Positions 1-6,486 of a DNA stretch of 64,000 bases are shown here, one piece after another (within the stretch, counting starts at the first letter, position 1; each line of letters opens with the position of its first letter). Below the pieces are notes generated by a model. It saw only the letters and a list, made by a program, of their open reading frames with translations. It had not been told where the DNA came from and did no database searches. This DNA comes from Celerinatantimonas sp046054165. Its GTDB lineage: Bacteria; Pseudomonadota; Gammaproteobacteria; Enterobacterales; Celerinatantimonadaceae. The DNA is taken from contig NZ_JBFNXK010000011.1 in assembly GCF_046054165.1 (NCBI RefSeq), positions 1 to 64,000 on the forward strand. Direction: 5' to 3'. The translations under genes were made by a program, and so were the position numbers.

Positions 1-79
1 TTTTGTCATAGAACACCTCTTGCTATGGCACGTACTTTACCATCTTAATTGGTGTCCGGGATCATTAAACCACTATAAT

Positions 80-270
80 GGCGTTGATGCACATGGCAAG
101 GCTGTTCTTAAAAAACTGTCAAAAGAAACAAGTTATTAACGGTACTTGCTAACTTACCGCCCTGCTTAATTGGGATGGAGGCCTGCTCTGGTGCCCACTA
201 CTGGGCTAGAGAGCTTATTAAACTTGGTCATGATCCGAGAATAATGGCCCCTAAATTCGTCATTCCGTAT
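80..270 (+). pseudogene. IS110/IS1111-type transposase remnant
   Basis: Two short frames on the plus strand read as the N-terminal part of an IS110-family transposase. The first (80-139) reads GVDAHGKAVLKKLSKETSY and then hits a stop. The second, in another frame (145-270), reads LANLPPCLIGMEACSGAHYW followed by ARELIKLGHDPRIMAPKFV. These match the start of the family's DEDD-type RNase H-like domain, which usually reads like 'GVDxxGK...ANLPPCLIGMEAC..AHYWAREL...GHdvrlmaPqfVkPY'. A frameshift and stop separate the two parts and the rest of the roughly 340-residue protein is absent, so it is dead. IS1111-type elements are known to target integron attC sites, which fits the cassette array next to it. 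The family is recognised from memory of the motif. Confidence 0.72.
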
Positions 271-271
271 C

Positions 272-478
272 GAAATAGACAGACTACCCGCCTTATAAAT
301 ACTGTTATAACAGGATCCTTTAACCTTACTTTTTCAAGGTCATTCAAATAATCGGGGGCGACAGCAGTTTTACCGGCAAAATAAATCAAAATTCAGAGTG
401 AAAGTTTCGTCCATTTTGCTGTATCTAATTTCATAAAAGACTCATGAATACTGGCTTTATACGGTGGGTGGCCTATTA
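272..478. repeat. Direct repeat, copy 1 (about 205 bp)
   Basis: This stretch is repeated, diverged but clearly related (roughly 80% identical by eye), at about 1082-1289 in the same orientation. Shared landmarks include CTGTTATAACAGGATCC, TTTTTCAAGGT, CCATTTTGCT and, at the far end, TGAATACTGGCTTTATACGG followed by TGGGTGGCCTAT. It begins exactly where similarity to the IS110-type transposase stops. The two copies bracket the GNAT gene at 480-953. No open frame of note lies inside. Confidence 0.75.
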
Positions 479-479
479 C

Positions 480-953
480 TTATTCTAGTAACTTCTCAAT
501 TTGAGATTGATTTAACCGAAATACTGAGATTTCATCTAATACTTGAGCTCCTGCATTCAAATAAAACTTAATTGCAGAGTCATTTGTTTTAAGTGCCCAC
601 CACTCAAACCGGGCACAATCTCTTTCTCTAGCTATTTGAGCCAGATACACGAGTGCTCTCTTGCCAACTCCCCTTCCTTGGTACATAGGTTCAACATATA
701 AATCATCCAGATGCAAACCTCGCTTTCCTGTTGTAGTTGAAAATGTAAAGTAATAAACAGCAAATCCGCATGGTTTCTCATCTAGATAAAAAATAACGGC
801 TTTTGCTACAGCATCTTTACCTAGTAGGTTCGTCTCTATATCCGATAGAGTAACAGAAATTGGGAAAGGAAATTTTTCACTAATAGCCAAATCGCTAATA
901 TATTTCAAGATCAGTTTCGAATCAGTATCTTGGGCCGGTACAAATTTCAACAT
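480..953 (-). CDS. GNAT family N-acetyltransferase
   Basis: The 157-residue protein is a single GNAT domain that would transfer the acetyl group of acetyl-CoA to an amine; the substrate is unknown. The acetyl-CoA pyrophosphate-binding motif A is clear at about residues 83-102 (LDDLYVEPMYQGRGVGKRAL, with the Q-x-x-G-x-G core). The C-terminal 'A-x-x-F-Y-x-x-A-G-A' region is also typical, as in diamine acetyltransferases. The ATG at 953 follows a GAGAG run eight bases upstream. The gene is flanked by two diverged direct repeats and lies at the distal, decayed end of the integron array, so it was probably acquired by transfer. No attC site was found directly 3' of it. Confidence 0.85.
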   Translation of the reverse strand: MLKFVPAQDTDSKLILKYISDLAISEKFPFPISVTLSDIETNLLGKDAVAKAVIFYLDEKPCGFAVYYFTFSTTTGKRGLHLDDLYVEPMYQGRGVGKRALVYLAQIARERDCARFEWWALKTNDSAIKFYLNAGAQVLDEISVFRLNQSQIEKLLE

Positions 954-1081
954 TCAATTTTCTCTCTGAAAGATAACATCTATGGACACCCCGATTTTTG
1001 CAAGCAAAATAAAGATATAACAAGAACTGTTTTGCTGCCATCTATTCGGATTTTTAGTAAAGCTTTTCTAGTTTTAAGAAA

Positions 1082-1289
1082 CAATAGACAAGCCACCCAT
1101 CTTATAAACCCTGTTATAACAGGATCCTTGAGCCTTCCTTTTTCAAGGTAATTCAAATAAGCGGAAACGCCACAGTTTTACCAACAAAATGAATCAAAAT
1201 GCAAAGTGAATGTTTCGGCCATTTTGCTTCCCCTAATTTCATAAGATCCGCATGAATACTGGCTTTATACGGTGGGTGGCCTATGACTT
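1082..1289. repeat. Direct repeat, copy 2 (about 205 bp)
   Basis: This is the second copy of the repeat described at 272-478. The 5' part of the gap (954-1081) is AT-rich and shows no recognisable gene. The copy ends within a few bases of the attC-like site at 1300-1377, so the repeat, the GNAT gene and this copy may have moved as one cassette or have been left behind by an attC-targeting insertion sequence. Confidence 0.75.
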
Positions 1290-1299
1290 TATTCTTGCA

Positions 1300-1377
1300 C
1301 CTTAACCAAAGCGTTTAAAAAAATTTTAACCACAACTGCGAAGCTTGACTGCGTCAATTGCATTGGTTTGTTATAAC
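1300..1377 (-). repeat. attC-like recombination site (cassette of 1371-1682)
   Basis: On the minus strand the site opens with TTATAACAAACCAA and closes with TTTGGTTAAGG, whose arms are complementary (AACCAAA/TTTGGTT). The closing GTTAAGG fits the R' core GTTRRRY. Internal complementarity (TTGAC...GTCAA) is weaker than in the other sites. The stop codon of the adjacent gene lies inside the first box, as is usual for cassettes. It is the least regular of the five sites. Confidence 0.5.
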
Positions 1378-1682
1378 TTTTTCACTAAACTTTGTTCGAA
1401 AGCTATTGAAACATAATGCGTCATGCACATTATTCCGTTCTCAAATGCTTTAGTATTTAATGCAACCGAATCAGGTAGCTTTGGAATCAAATCGTTGGGG
1501 TCAAATGGTTTATCCATAAAGATTACACATTCAGGTGATTTACAGTTTTCCTCTCCTACCATAAGAATTGAAACGCCCTGATCTGATAACACCTCAAGAA
1601 TGACCCGCATATCCCTGCACAACCAATCTTGCCACTTATCTTCGGAGAGCCATCTAAATATACAACTTGAGTTTTTGATCAT
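1371..1682 (-). CDS. Hypothetical integron cassette protein
   Basis: This is a 103-residue protein of unknown function. I see no signal peptide, membrane segment or known motif. It is moderately rich in Trp, Cys and Met and contains the hydrophobic stretch GVSILMVGEENCKSPECVIF. The ATG at 1682 is preceded by GGTGAG with five bases of spacing. The stop codon TAA is part of the attC box TTATAAC, and the next attC lies just 5' of the start, so one gene fills one cassette. It is AT-rich compared with the chromosomal genes to the right. Confidence 0.7.
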   Translation of the reverse strand: MIKNSSCIFRWLSEDKWQDWLCRDMRVILEVLSDQGVSILMVGEENCKSPECVIFMDKPFDPNDLIPKLPDSVALNTKAFENGIMCMTHYVSIAFEQSLVKKL

Positions 1683-1697
1683 AGAAGCTCACCTAGA

Positions 1698-1770
1698 GTT
1701 ATAACGCCGCGCTCTGCGGAAATTTGTGAGCGCCAGCGAGTAAATTTTCCGTAGCAGCGCCTTGTTATAT
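1698..1770 (-). repeat. attC recombination site (cassette of the DUF3800 gene)
   Basis: The 73-bp imperfect palindrome runs between two core boxes: TATAACAAGGCGCTGC at one end (minus strand) and GCGGCGTTATAAC at the other. The central arms GGAAAATTTACTCGC and GCTCACAAATTTCC are nearly complementary. This architecture (R''-L''-L'-R') is that of integron attC sites. It sits between two short minus-strand genes. Confidence 0.85.
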
Positions 1771-1890
1771 GCATGCTTGACCATGCATGAAGTAATTATT
1801 CTTCAGATATTCATCTTCACTGACACAACGATAGAAAAAACCACGACTTACTGCATCTGACTTATCAATTAATTTCTCTAACAAATTCAA
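1765..1890 (-). CDS. Small frame completing the DUF3800 cassette gene, or a separate 41-aa ORF
   Basis: After the stop of the upstream DUF3800 gene, a second frame stays open to the attC box and reads MNLLEKLIDKSDAVSRGFFY and on to HGQACI, ending in the TAA of the attC motif TATAAC. A TTG at 1890 overlaps the upstream stop (TTGA), so translational coupling is possible. More likely it is the displaced C-terminus of the upstream protein: adding one T to the TTT at 1912-1914 would join the frames through KNNFKPTAVSNLNLLEKL and give a product of about 376 residues ending in attC, as cassette genes often do. No independent ribosome site is seen. Confidence 0.45.
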   Translation of the reverse strand: MNLLEKLIDKSDAVSRGFFYRCVSEDEYLKNNYFMHGQACI

Positions 1891-2894
1891 GTTGCTAACT
1901 GCTGTTGGCTTAAATTATTTTTAATGATCTTTATTTGATCCTTGCCCGTATCTGAAAGAAAAGTAGAGTACTTTCCAAGTAATCCAGCCAAGACATCTGA
2001 AACCTGAACTTCTAACATTTCTTCAGAATTAACAAATGAGTAATTCTTGATAATTACTCCTTGATCTAGGAGGTCATATTTATTGAAAATAGCTTCAATC
2101 TCTTTTTCCTCATCAAAAAAATGTCTGGAGTTTTTGAATAGATATGTATTTCTTAAGTAATAGATAAAGAAATCGGAAATTAAAATGTAGTCTTTTTCAT
2201 TCATAATGAAGAACAGTTCGGTTGAACCTTCAGCGCCTTCCATGAACTTATTCAGAAGATACTTTCTATCCTCACTTAAAGCTTCAGAGTTTTCCTTAAC
2301 AAAACTAACTAAAAAGTTTGCAAACGCCCCAACCCTATCGCTTTTTATGTTTGGATACTCAAACTCTCTAAGCTTTTCTAAGAATAAAGACTCATTACTC
2401 ACTATTACTTTGTATAGGTCACTTTTAACGAGCATGTGAGCCTGAATGAAAAACTGTCGCTCAACATGGTTAAGGTTTTCTATCACTGAATCTACGATAT
2501 CAACAATTGACCAATATAAAACATTTAAACTGAAGTAGTGTATATAAAAATCATTATCAAGAAGCCATTGTAAAAGGGTGTTCAGCTTTTCGGATTTTAG
2601 AATGCTCTCAAACGAGCCCTTACCAATGTGTTTAAGCTTGATTTCCTTAGCTGATTTTTGTAAGCATATACTTTTCTTTAGTAACTCAAAATCCGCGCTG
2701 TGACACTCCCCTCTGTGAACAATTCCAGCCAATACGAAATTACATGATTTTTCAACATTCAACCCTTTAGAGGTCAAATGCAGCTTTCTAATATTGTTAG
2801 ATTCATCATAATAAAAGGTAAACTCGTCATCGACACACTCTAGCTTCTCATACTCAATGAAAGGCTTTCTCATTTCATTCACGTCAAAGTGCAT
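1887..2894 (-). CDS. DUF3800 domain protein (RNase H-like fold), cassette-borne
   Basis: The 335-residue protein begins with MHFDVNEM. At about residues 23-30 it has FYYDESNN, the Asp-Glu-Ser signature of DUF3800, a family predicted to have an RNase H-like nuclease fold and often found on mobile or defence islands. Near the C-terminus VQVSDVLAGLLGKY matches the family's conserved 'ADlvAg' motif. The start at 2894 is chosen because GGAG lies five bases upstream; a longer frame back to 3032 would translate through an attC site and is rejected. The C-terminus is probably truncated by a one-base loss at 1912-1914 (see 1765-1890). Function is unproven. Confidence 0.7.
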   Translation of the reverse strand: MHFDVNEMRKPFIEYEKLECVDDEFTFYYDESNNIRKLHLTSKGLNVEKSCNFVLAGIVHRGECHSADFELLKKSICLQKSAKEIKLKHIGKGSFESILKSEKLNTLLQWLLDNDFYIHYFSLNVLYWSIVDIVDSVIENLNHVERQFFIQAHMLVKSDLYKVIVSNESLFLEKLREFEYPNIKSDRVGAFANFLVSFVKENSEALSEDRKYLLNKFMEGAEGSTELFFIMNEKDYILISDFFIYYLRNTYLFKNSRHFFDEEKEIEAIFNKYDLLDQGVIIKNYSFVNSEEMLEVQVSDVLAGLLGKYSTFLSDTGKDQIKIIKNNLSQQQLAT

Positions 2895-2917
2895 GAGGTC
2901 TCCATAATTCGTAACGC

Positions 2918-3016
2918 ATATAACGCTTTTGTTGTGGGGCGGTGAACGTAGTGAGGAACAAGCGAAGTGTAACCGTTCCAGCCCCGTAGGGGCGAATACC
3001 AACTCTTTGTTATACG
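2918..3016 (-). repeat. attC recombination site (cassette of 3010-3399)
   Basis: The 99-bp site is bounded on the minus strand by GTATAACAAAGAGTTGG and GCGTTATAT. Between them are the complementary arms GCCCCTACGGGGC and GGAACGGTTACACTTCGC...GTTCACCGCCCC. The stop codon TAA of the upstream cassette gene is embedded in the first box. It is longer than its neighbours and resembles the larger attC classes. Confidence 0.75.
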
Positions 3017-3399
3017 AATACAGGCTGAACATTTTGGTTCAAATATCCCCATACTCTAAAGCAGTTATTCTCCAAGGAATATGGAATATTATGTTTCTTA
3101 AATATATTTAATATTACGTCAGAGATATCTGTTTCTTTATCTAAAACTAGCTGACTTCGCCGCTCTCTTTTTTTAGGATCAAAGTCGATCCATTCGATAG
3201 CTACAGTTTCTCTAAGTAGTTGATCCCACCATACAGGGCTAAACCCATATAGTTGATCCGAAGTAATCATCTTATACCGAACATTCACACCTAGCTCATG
3301 TATCTCTTCGAACTCACCACATAGCTCACGCCATTTAGTTTTATTCATAACAGATACTAATTGGCGCTCATCGATGATTTTAAGCAATTTTTCGTTCAT
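3010..3399 (-). CDS. Hypothetical cassette protein, possibly DUF6678-like
   Basis: The 129-residue protein reads MNEKLLKIIDERQLVSVMNK then TKWRELCGEFEE. The VMNKTKWREL motif, the central AIEWIDFD and the C-terminal FRVWGYL resemble small proteins of the DUF6678 type; I am not certain of this. No membrane segment or catalytic motif is evident. The ATG at 3399 is taken over a TTG just before it; the ribosome site (ACGAG) is weak. The stop lies in the attC box, and another attC lies just upstream, so this is one complete cassette. Confidence 0.6.
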   Translation of the reverse strand: MNEKLLKIIDERQLVSVMNKTKWRELCGEFEEIHELGVNVRYKMITSDQLYGFSPVWWDQLLRETVAIEWIDFDPKKRERRSQLVLDKETDISDVILNIFKKHNIPYSLENNCFRVWGYLNQNVQPVFV

Positions 3400-3408
3400 C
3401 AATTACTC

Positions 3409-3479
3409 GTATAACGCTTAGCTCACCGGAAAAATGGGAGCGCAGCGAGTATTTTTTCCGGTGCAGCTATTTGTTAGCT
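3409..3479 (-). repeat. attC recombination site (cassette of 3483-3812)
   Basis: The 71-bp site starts on the minus strand with TAGCTAACAAATAGCTGC and ends with GAGCTAAGCGTTATAC. The inner arms ACCGGAAAAAATACTCGCTG and CGCTCCCATTTTTCCGGTG pair with few mismatches. Box spacing and arms fit a typical integron attC site. Confidence 0.85.
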
Positions 3480-3482
3480 ACA

Positions 3483-3812
3483 TTAAACTCTGTAGCCTGT
3501 GTACTGTACTTGACCAATACTTTGTACATTGAAAAATAAATACATGCGCTCTTTGTATTCAGACATTTCTACTTTCAGAAATCCTTTCTGAGCTTTTATC
3601 AAACAATCTTCGATGTAGTCTCTAGTTTTATGAATATCTGGGGCTCTAACATCTTTGCGTATGTCATATCTATAAACATCGTCATTGGTGGTGATTTCCA
3701 AATCGACAATGTCAATTAGAGCATCTGCGTGTTCACTTTTTACTTGTTTTACTTGAACACTAAAGCCCACGATTGCGCTTCCACTTACTTTTAGTTGTTT
3801 CTTTCTTGGCAT
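3483..3812 (-). CDS. Hypothetical cassette protein
   Basis: The 109-residue protein begins MPRKKQLKVSGSAIVGFSVQ. It is soluble and mixed alpha/beta in appearance, with a charged middle (DVYRYDIRKDVRAPDIHKTR) and an aromatic C-terminus (MYLFFNVQSIGQVQYTGYRV). I do not recognise a family. The start at 3812 has an excellent ribosome site (AGGAGG, five bases before the ATG). A longer frame to 3947 would run through the next attC and is rejected. The stop is next to the attC at 3409-3479. Confidence 0.7.
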   Translation of the reverse strand: MPRKKQLKVSGSAIVGFSVQVKQVKSEHADALIDIVDLEITTNDDVYRYDIRKDVRAPDIHKTRDYIEDCLIKAQKGFLKVEMSEYKERMYLFFNVQSIGQVQYTGYRV

Positions 3813-3828
3813 ACTGCCTCCTTGTGTA

Positions 3829-3883
3829 GCTAACGTTTCAATCAGCCGACGTGTCAGCGGTCGGCTGCATTGACTTGTTAGGC
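3829..3883 (-). repeat. attC recombination site (short type)
   Basis: This 55-bp site is compact and clean. On the minus strand it runs from GCCTAACAAGTC to GAAACGTTAGC, with the hairpin CAGCCGACCGCTGACACGTC followed by GGCTG. The GCCTAAC and CGTTAGC core boxes are textbook. It is translated as the tail of the upstream membrane protein. Confidence 0.9.
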
Positions 3884-4593
3884 TTTTCTTCGCTCTTATG
3901 TAAAGGCTGTTCACTAGACTCGTTGCGCCGACTGATAACCACTTCACGCTCCAGCCTTCTAAGTTTCTTGAAGAAGTCTCTGAGAAATACTGCCATTATG
4001 GGCACTATGGTCATTACAACCATCATTGGTAGTAACTTTGAAGATAGTCCTAAAATATTTTCTGAAAGAAAGTCGTCTTTATCCTTAATATATACAAATA
4101 AAGTAGTGACCACGGCCATCATCGCTGTCACAAGCCCAAGCATCATACTGGTATCTGAGCTATTCCCCCTATTTACACGGATATACTCAACCACCCGTTG
4201 GGCTTCGGGGCCTAATTTCTTAACTTCTTTTAAAGTAGAAAGTAATTCGCAAAACTCTACTTTCTGTTGTGATGAAAGAAAGGAGTTATCCATTACCTCC
4301 TTCATCAGCTCATTTGCCAATCCTGCCTTACTGTAAAGATCAGATTCATCTACTGAATATTTAATTGCCGTAGCGGAAAACAGTGCTTCAAGCATATGAT
4401 CTGAAGGCATTACTTTTTCTGAAATCGCAGGGCGAATTGCATAAATTATTTCATTGTTAGCAGTCGCAACTTTCTGAAGATATTCTCGTCGCTCCCTTTT
4501 AGAAAATAAATAGCGTGTTATAAAGGTAACGAGCAAGCCGCTTAAAACTCCCCCACCAATACCTACAACCCATGGATTTGATAAGAACTCCAT
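3838..4593 (-). CDS. Membrane protein with attC-encoded tail (first cassette)
   Basis: The 251-residue protein has three likely membrane segments: about residues 8-28 (PWVVGIGGGVLSGLLVTFIT), 148-170 (MMLGLVTAMMAVVTTLFVYI) and 186-207 (LLPMMVVMTIVPIMAVFL). A charged soluble domain lies between the first and second segments. The last 15 residues (KPNKSMQPTADTSAD) are encoded by the attC site, with the stop inside it; similar SMQPTAD-type tails are familiar from other cassette proteins. The ATG at 4593 follows AAGGAG with five bases of spacing; a GTG three bases earlier is too close to that site. Function is unknown. Confidence 0.75.
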   Translation of the reverse strand: MEFLSNPWVVGIGGGVLSGLLVTFITRYLFSKRERREYLQKVATANNEIIYAIRPAISEKVMPSDHMLEALFSATAIKYSVDESDLYSKAGLANELMKEVMDNSFLSSQQKVEFCELLSTLKEVKKLGPEAQRVVEYIRVNRGNSSDTSMMLGLVTAMMAVVTTLFVYIKDKDDFLSENILGLSSKLLPMMVVMTIVPIMAVFLRDFFKKLRRLEREVVISRRNESSEQPLHKSEEKPNKSMQPTADTSAD

Positions 4594-4611
4594 CACTTCT
4601 CCTTATGAAGC

Positions 4612-4618
4612 CTAACAT
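4612..4618 (-). other. Unpaired integron core site (candidate attI boundary)
   Basis: On the minus strand the first cassette starts at GTTAGGC, a perfect GTTRRRY core. Upstream I see no second core box or attC-like fold, only a short GC-rich inverted repeat (CGCGCA at 4627-4632, TGCGCG at 4648-4653). That is what an attI junction would look like, but attI sites are poorly conserved and no integrase gene flanks it, so this is inference. Confidence 0.35.
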
Positions 4619-4619
4619 T

Positions 4620-5180
4620 TGTATATCGCGCATGCTCAAAAACTACCTGCGCGTTTTTATCCCAAAATCTGACAACATCATATTTATCAATAGAGTATAG
4701 TCGTTTTGCCCAATATACCTAGGTTGCAAAATGCGCGCGCGCAATATCTACCCTAAACTTGCGCAATAACTCCCTTGCACTATTTACAACTATTTGATTT
4801 ATATTATTTTTTATAATTTAGTCAGATAAAAAGTGCACAACATGAGCGACAAAACACGCATCGTTCTTGTATCGAGTGAATAATACTGTATATCCATCAT
4901 CGACTTAGTGTTCCGGATGCTAACGTCAGTTTTATTCGTTGCGTGTCATCTGGCTCAGCGATATTTGTTACTGGGTCAGCCTATCAGGGATAAGCCCTAT
5001 CAAATTGGTAACTACATCCACGCTACCGCACTGATTGCTGAAATCAGTTTAAATCTAAAATGATAGTTATTTCAGTTAAGTAATCGCTTCACCATAGCGA
5101 GAGCGGGGAATTTTGACAATGGCTTTTGCTGATATCTTTGTCATATTTGGCAAATTAACCATTGTCTTAAGACTATTGGA
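4620..5180. other. Gene-poor stretch between cassette array and IS3 element
   Basis: No intact gene is visible in these 560 bases. Features seen are an alternating GC run (4733-4743), a 14-codon frame at 4842 (MSDKTRIVLVSSE then a stop) and, continuing in the same frame after that stop, an open stretch to 5063 ending RDKPYQIGNYIHATALIAEI then SLNLK. This may be a gene killed by one nonsense mutation; I do not recognise it. An inverted repeat GACAATGG/CCATTGTC spans about 5116-5163. An integron integrase would be expected here on the plus strand but is not present. Confidence 0.4.
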
Positions 5181-5190
5181 TGAATCGCCA

Positions 5191-6030
5191 CTAGTTCACT
5201 AGACGACTTTTAGCCTCATTAAAATACTGACGCTCATACTCTAACGGCGATAGCCCATTATTGGAACTATGTTGTCGTTTCGGGTTATAAAACATCTCAA
5301 TATAATTAAATACATCCATCTTCGCATCGTCCCTTGTTGCATAGATTTTTCGCTTAATTCGTTCACGTTTCAGCAGTTGAAAGAAGCTCTCGGCTACTGC
5401 GTTATCATGGCAATTACCTCGACGGCTCATGCTACCTTCCAAGCCATGAGCACTTAGAAACTCATTCCAATCATGGCTCGTGTATTGGCTTCCCTGATCT
5501 GAGTGAACTAGGACATTTCCATCAGGTTTACGCCGCCAAACCGCCATCAATAAGGCGTCTAACGCAAGCTCTTTGGTTATACGACTGCCCATTGACCAAC
5601 CAATAATTCGCCGTGAGAACAAGTCCATTACAGCGCCAAGATAGAGCCAACCTTCATGTGTTTTGATGTACGTAATATCCGTTACCCAAGCCTTGTTGGG
5701 CGCTAATGGATCGAATTGTCGCTCTAAACGATTTGGCGTAACAATGTGTTGCTCACCGCTAGGAGCTCTTGGTTTGCGATAGCCAACTTGCGCTCGCAGT
5801 CCTGCTCGCTGCATCAGACGATGTACACGATTGATACCGCATTGCTCGCCAAGATTACGCAGATCTCGATGGAGTTTACGGTATCCATAGACACCACCAG
5901 ACTCAAACCAACATTGTTTGAGTTGGCCTGTAAGTCGTTCATTGTCACGTTGTCGCTTCGACTTTGCGCAGCTCCTCCACGCGTAATACCCGCTCGGATG
6001 AACATCAAACAACTGGCACAGTTGCCGCAC
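5191..6030 (-). CDS. IS3-family transposase OrfB (DDE integrase domain)
   Basis: This frame carries an HTH_21-type region (YGYRKLHRDL, about residue 48) and an rve integrase core with the DDE triad: Asp in WVTDITYIK, Asp in VHSDQGSQYTS, Glu in NAVAESFFQLLKRE. The ending NPKRQHSSNNGLSPLEYE is typical. The frame has no convincing start; it stays open upstream as KPPRVRYAFIQEHHHSHS to the slippery A7G run in orfA, so the active protein is an OrfAB fusion made by -1 frameshifting. It looks intact and potentially active. Confidence 0.92.
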   Translation of the reverse strand: MRQLCQLFDVHPSGYYAWRSCAKSKRQRDNERLTGQLKQCWFESGGVYGYRKLHRDLRNLGEQCGINRVHRLMQRAGLRAQVGYRKPRAPSGEQHIVTPNRLERQFDPLAPNKAWVTDITYIKTHEGWLYLGAVMDLFSRRIIGWSMGSRITKELALDALLMAVWRRKPDGNVLVHSDQGSQYTSHDWNEFLSAHGLEGSMSRRGNCHDNAVAESFFQLLKRERIKRKIYATRDDAKMDVFNYIEMFYNPKRQHSSNNGLSPLEYERQYFNEAKSRLVN

Positions 6031-6068
6031 AGAGTGGCTGTGGTGATGCTCTTGAATAAAGGCGTACC

Positions 6069-6353
6069 TTACTCGGGGTGGCTTGCGAAGTACGCCGCGG
6101 CTTTTTTTAACAGGTCACGTTCTTCAGTGACGCGCTTAAGCTCTTTTTGTAGTCGTCGAATTTCGGCGGACTCAGCAGATTGCTGAAGGTGTTCCTTGGA
6201 ATCAGGACCATAGCGCTTAATCCAGGCGTATAGACTGTGTGTGGTAGTACCTAAACGCTGAGCTACGTCAGCAACAGAATGGCCGGCAACAGTGACTTGT
6301 TTAACGGCTTCGATTTTAAATTGTTCAGGGTAACGTTTATGGCTCATGGACAC
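6069..6353 (-). CDS. IS3-family transposase OrfA
   Basis: The 94-residue protein has an N-terminal helix-turn-helix of the HTH_Tnp_1 type (YPEQFKIEAVKQVTVAGHSV then ADVAQRLGTTTHSLYAWIKR) and a C-terminal leucine-zipper coiled coil (EIRRLQKELKRVTEERDLLK). It binds the terminal repeats and can act as a regulator alone, or supply the DNA-binding part of OrfAB. The slippery A7G run lies close to its 3' end (DLLKKAA). The start ATG is MSMSHKRYPE; the inner ATG (MSHKRY) could also be used. Confidence 0.9.
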   Translation of the reverse strand: MSMSHKRYPEQFKIEAVKQVTVAGHSVADVAQRLGTTTHSLYAWIKRYGPDSKEHLQQSAESAEIRRLQKELKRVTEERDLLKKAAAYFASHPE

Positions 6354-6486
6354 CTCTTTTTTTAGCTAGTTCATCTAACTAAAAGGTGTCTAGGAAATCA
6401 GTGGCGATTCACTATGCTTCAAGTTGGTTAGCTAATACAATGTCACTGATACAACTCCGATCCACATTAACCGGGATGATATAAAC

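Larger units (their letters stand above)
5181..6411 (-). mobile_element. IS3-family insertion sequence, complete, 1231 bp
   Basis: Terminal inverted repeats begin TGAATCGCCACT at both ends (5181 onward and, reversed, 6411 backward) and share CTAGAC further in. Between them lie the two overlapping frames typical of IS3 elements, with an A7G slippery run (6102-6108 on the minus strand) for -1 frameshifting. No 3- or 4-bp target duplication is visible: the left flank ends in TTGGA and the right begins with CTATG. The orfB stop lies inside the left terminal repeat. Confidence 0.9.

Noticed and set aside
930..1151. Plus-strand frame of 73 codons over the GNAT start and repeat copy 2
   Set aside because: It overlaps the real gene's start and is not protein-like.
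2895..3032. N-terminal extension of the DUF3800 gene
   Set aside because: It would translate the attC site at 2918-3016; the ATG at 2894 has its own ribosome site.
3813..3947. N-terminal extension of the 109-aa cassette protein
   Set aside because: It runs through an attC site and into the next gene; ATG 3812 has an AGGAGG site.
3851..4336. Plus-strand frame of 161 codons opposite the cassette membrane protein
   Set aside because: It has no ribosome site, antiparallel composition to the real gene, and runs from attC sequence into the reverse of a well-supported gene.
4733..4743. Alternating GC run as a regulatory or Z-DNA element
   Set aside because: Eleven bases only, with nothing around it that would support a function.
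5814..6186. Frames opposite the IS3 genes
   Set aside because: They are reverse-strand shadows of the transposase.
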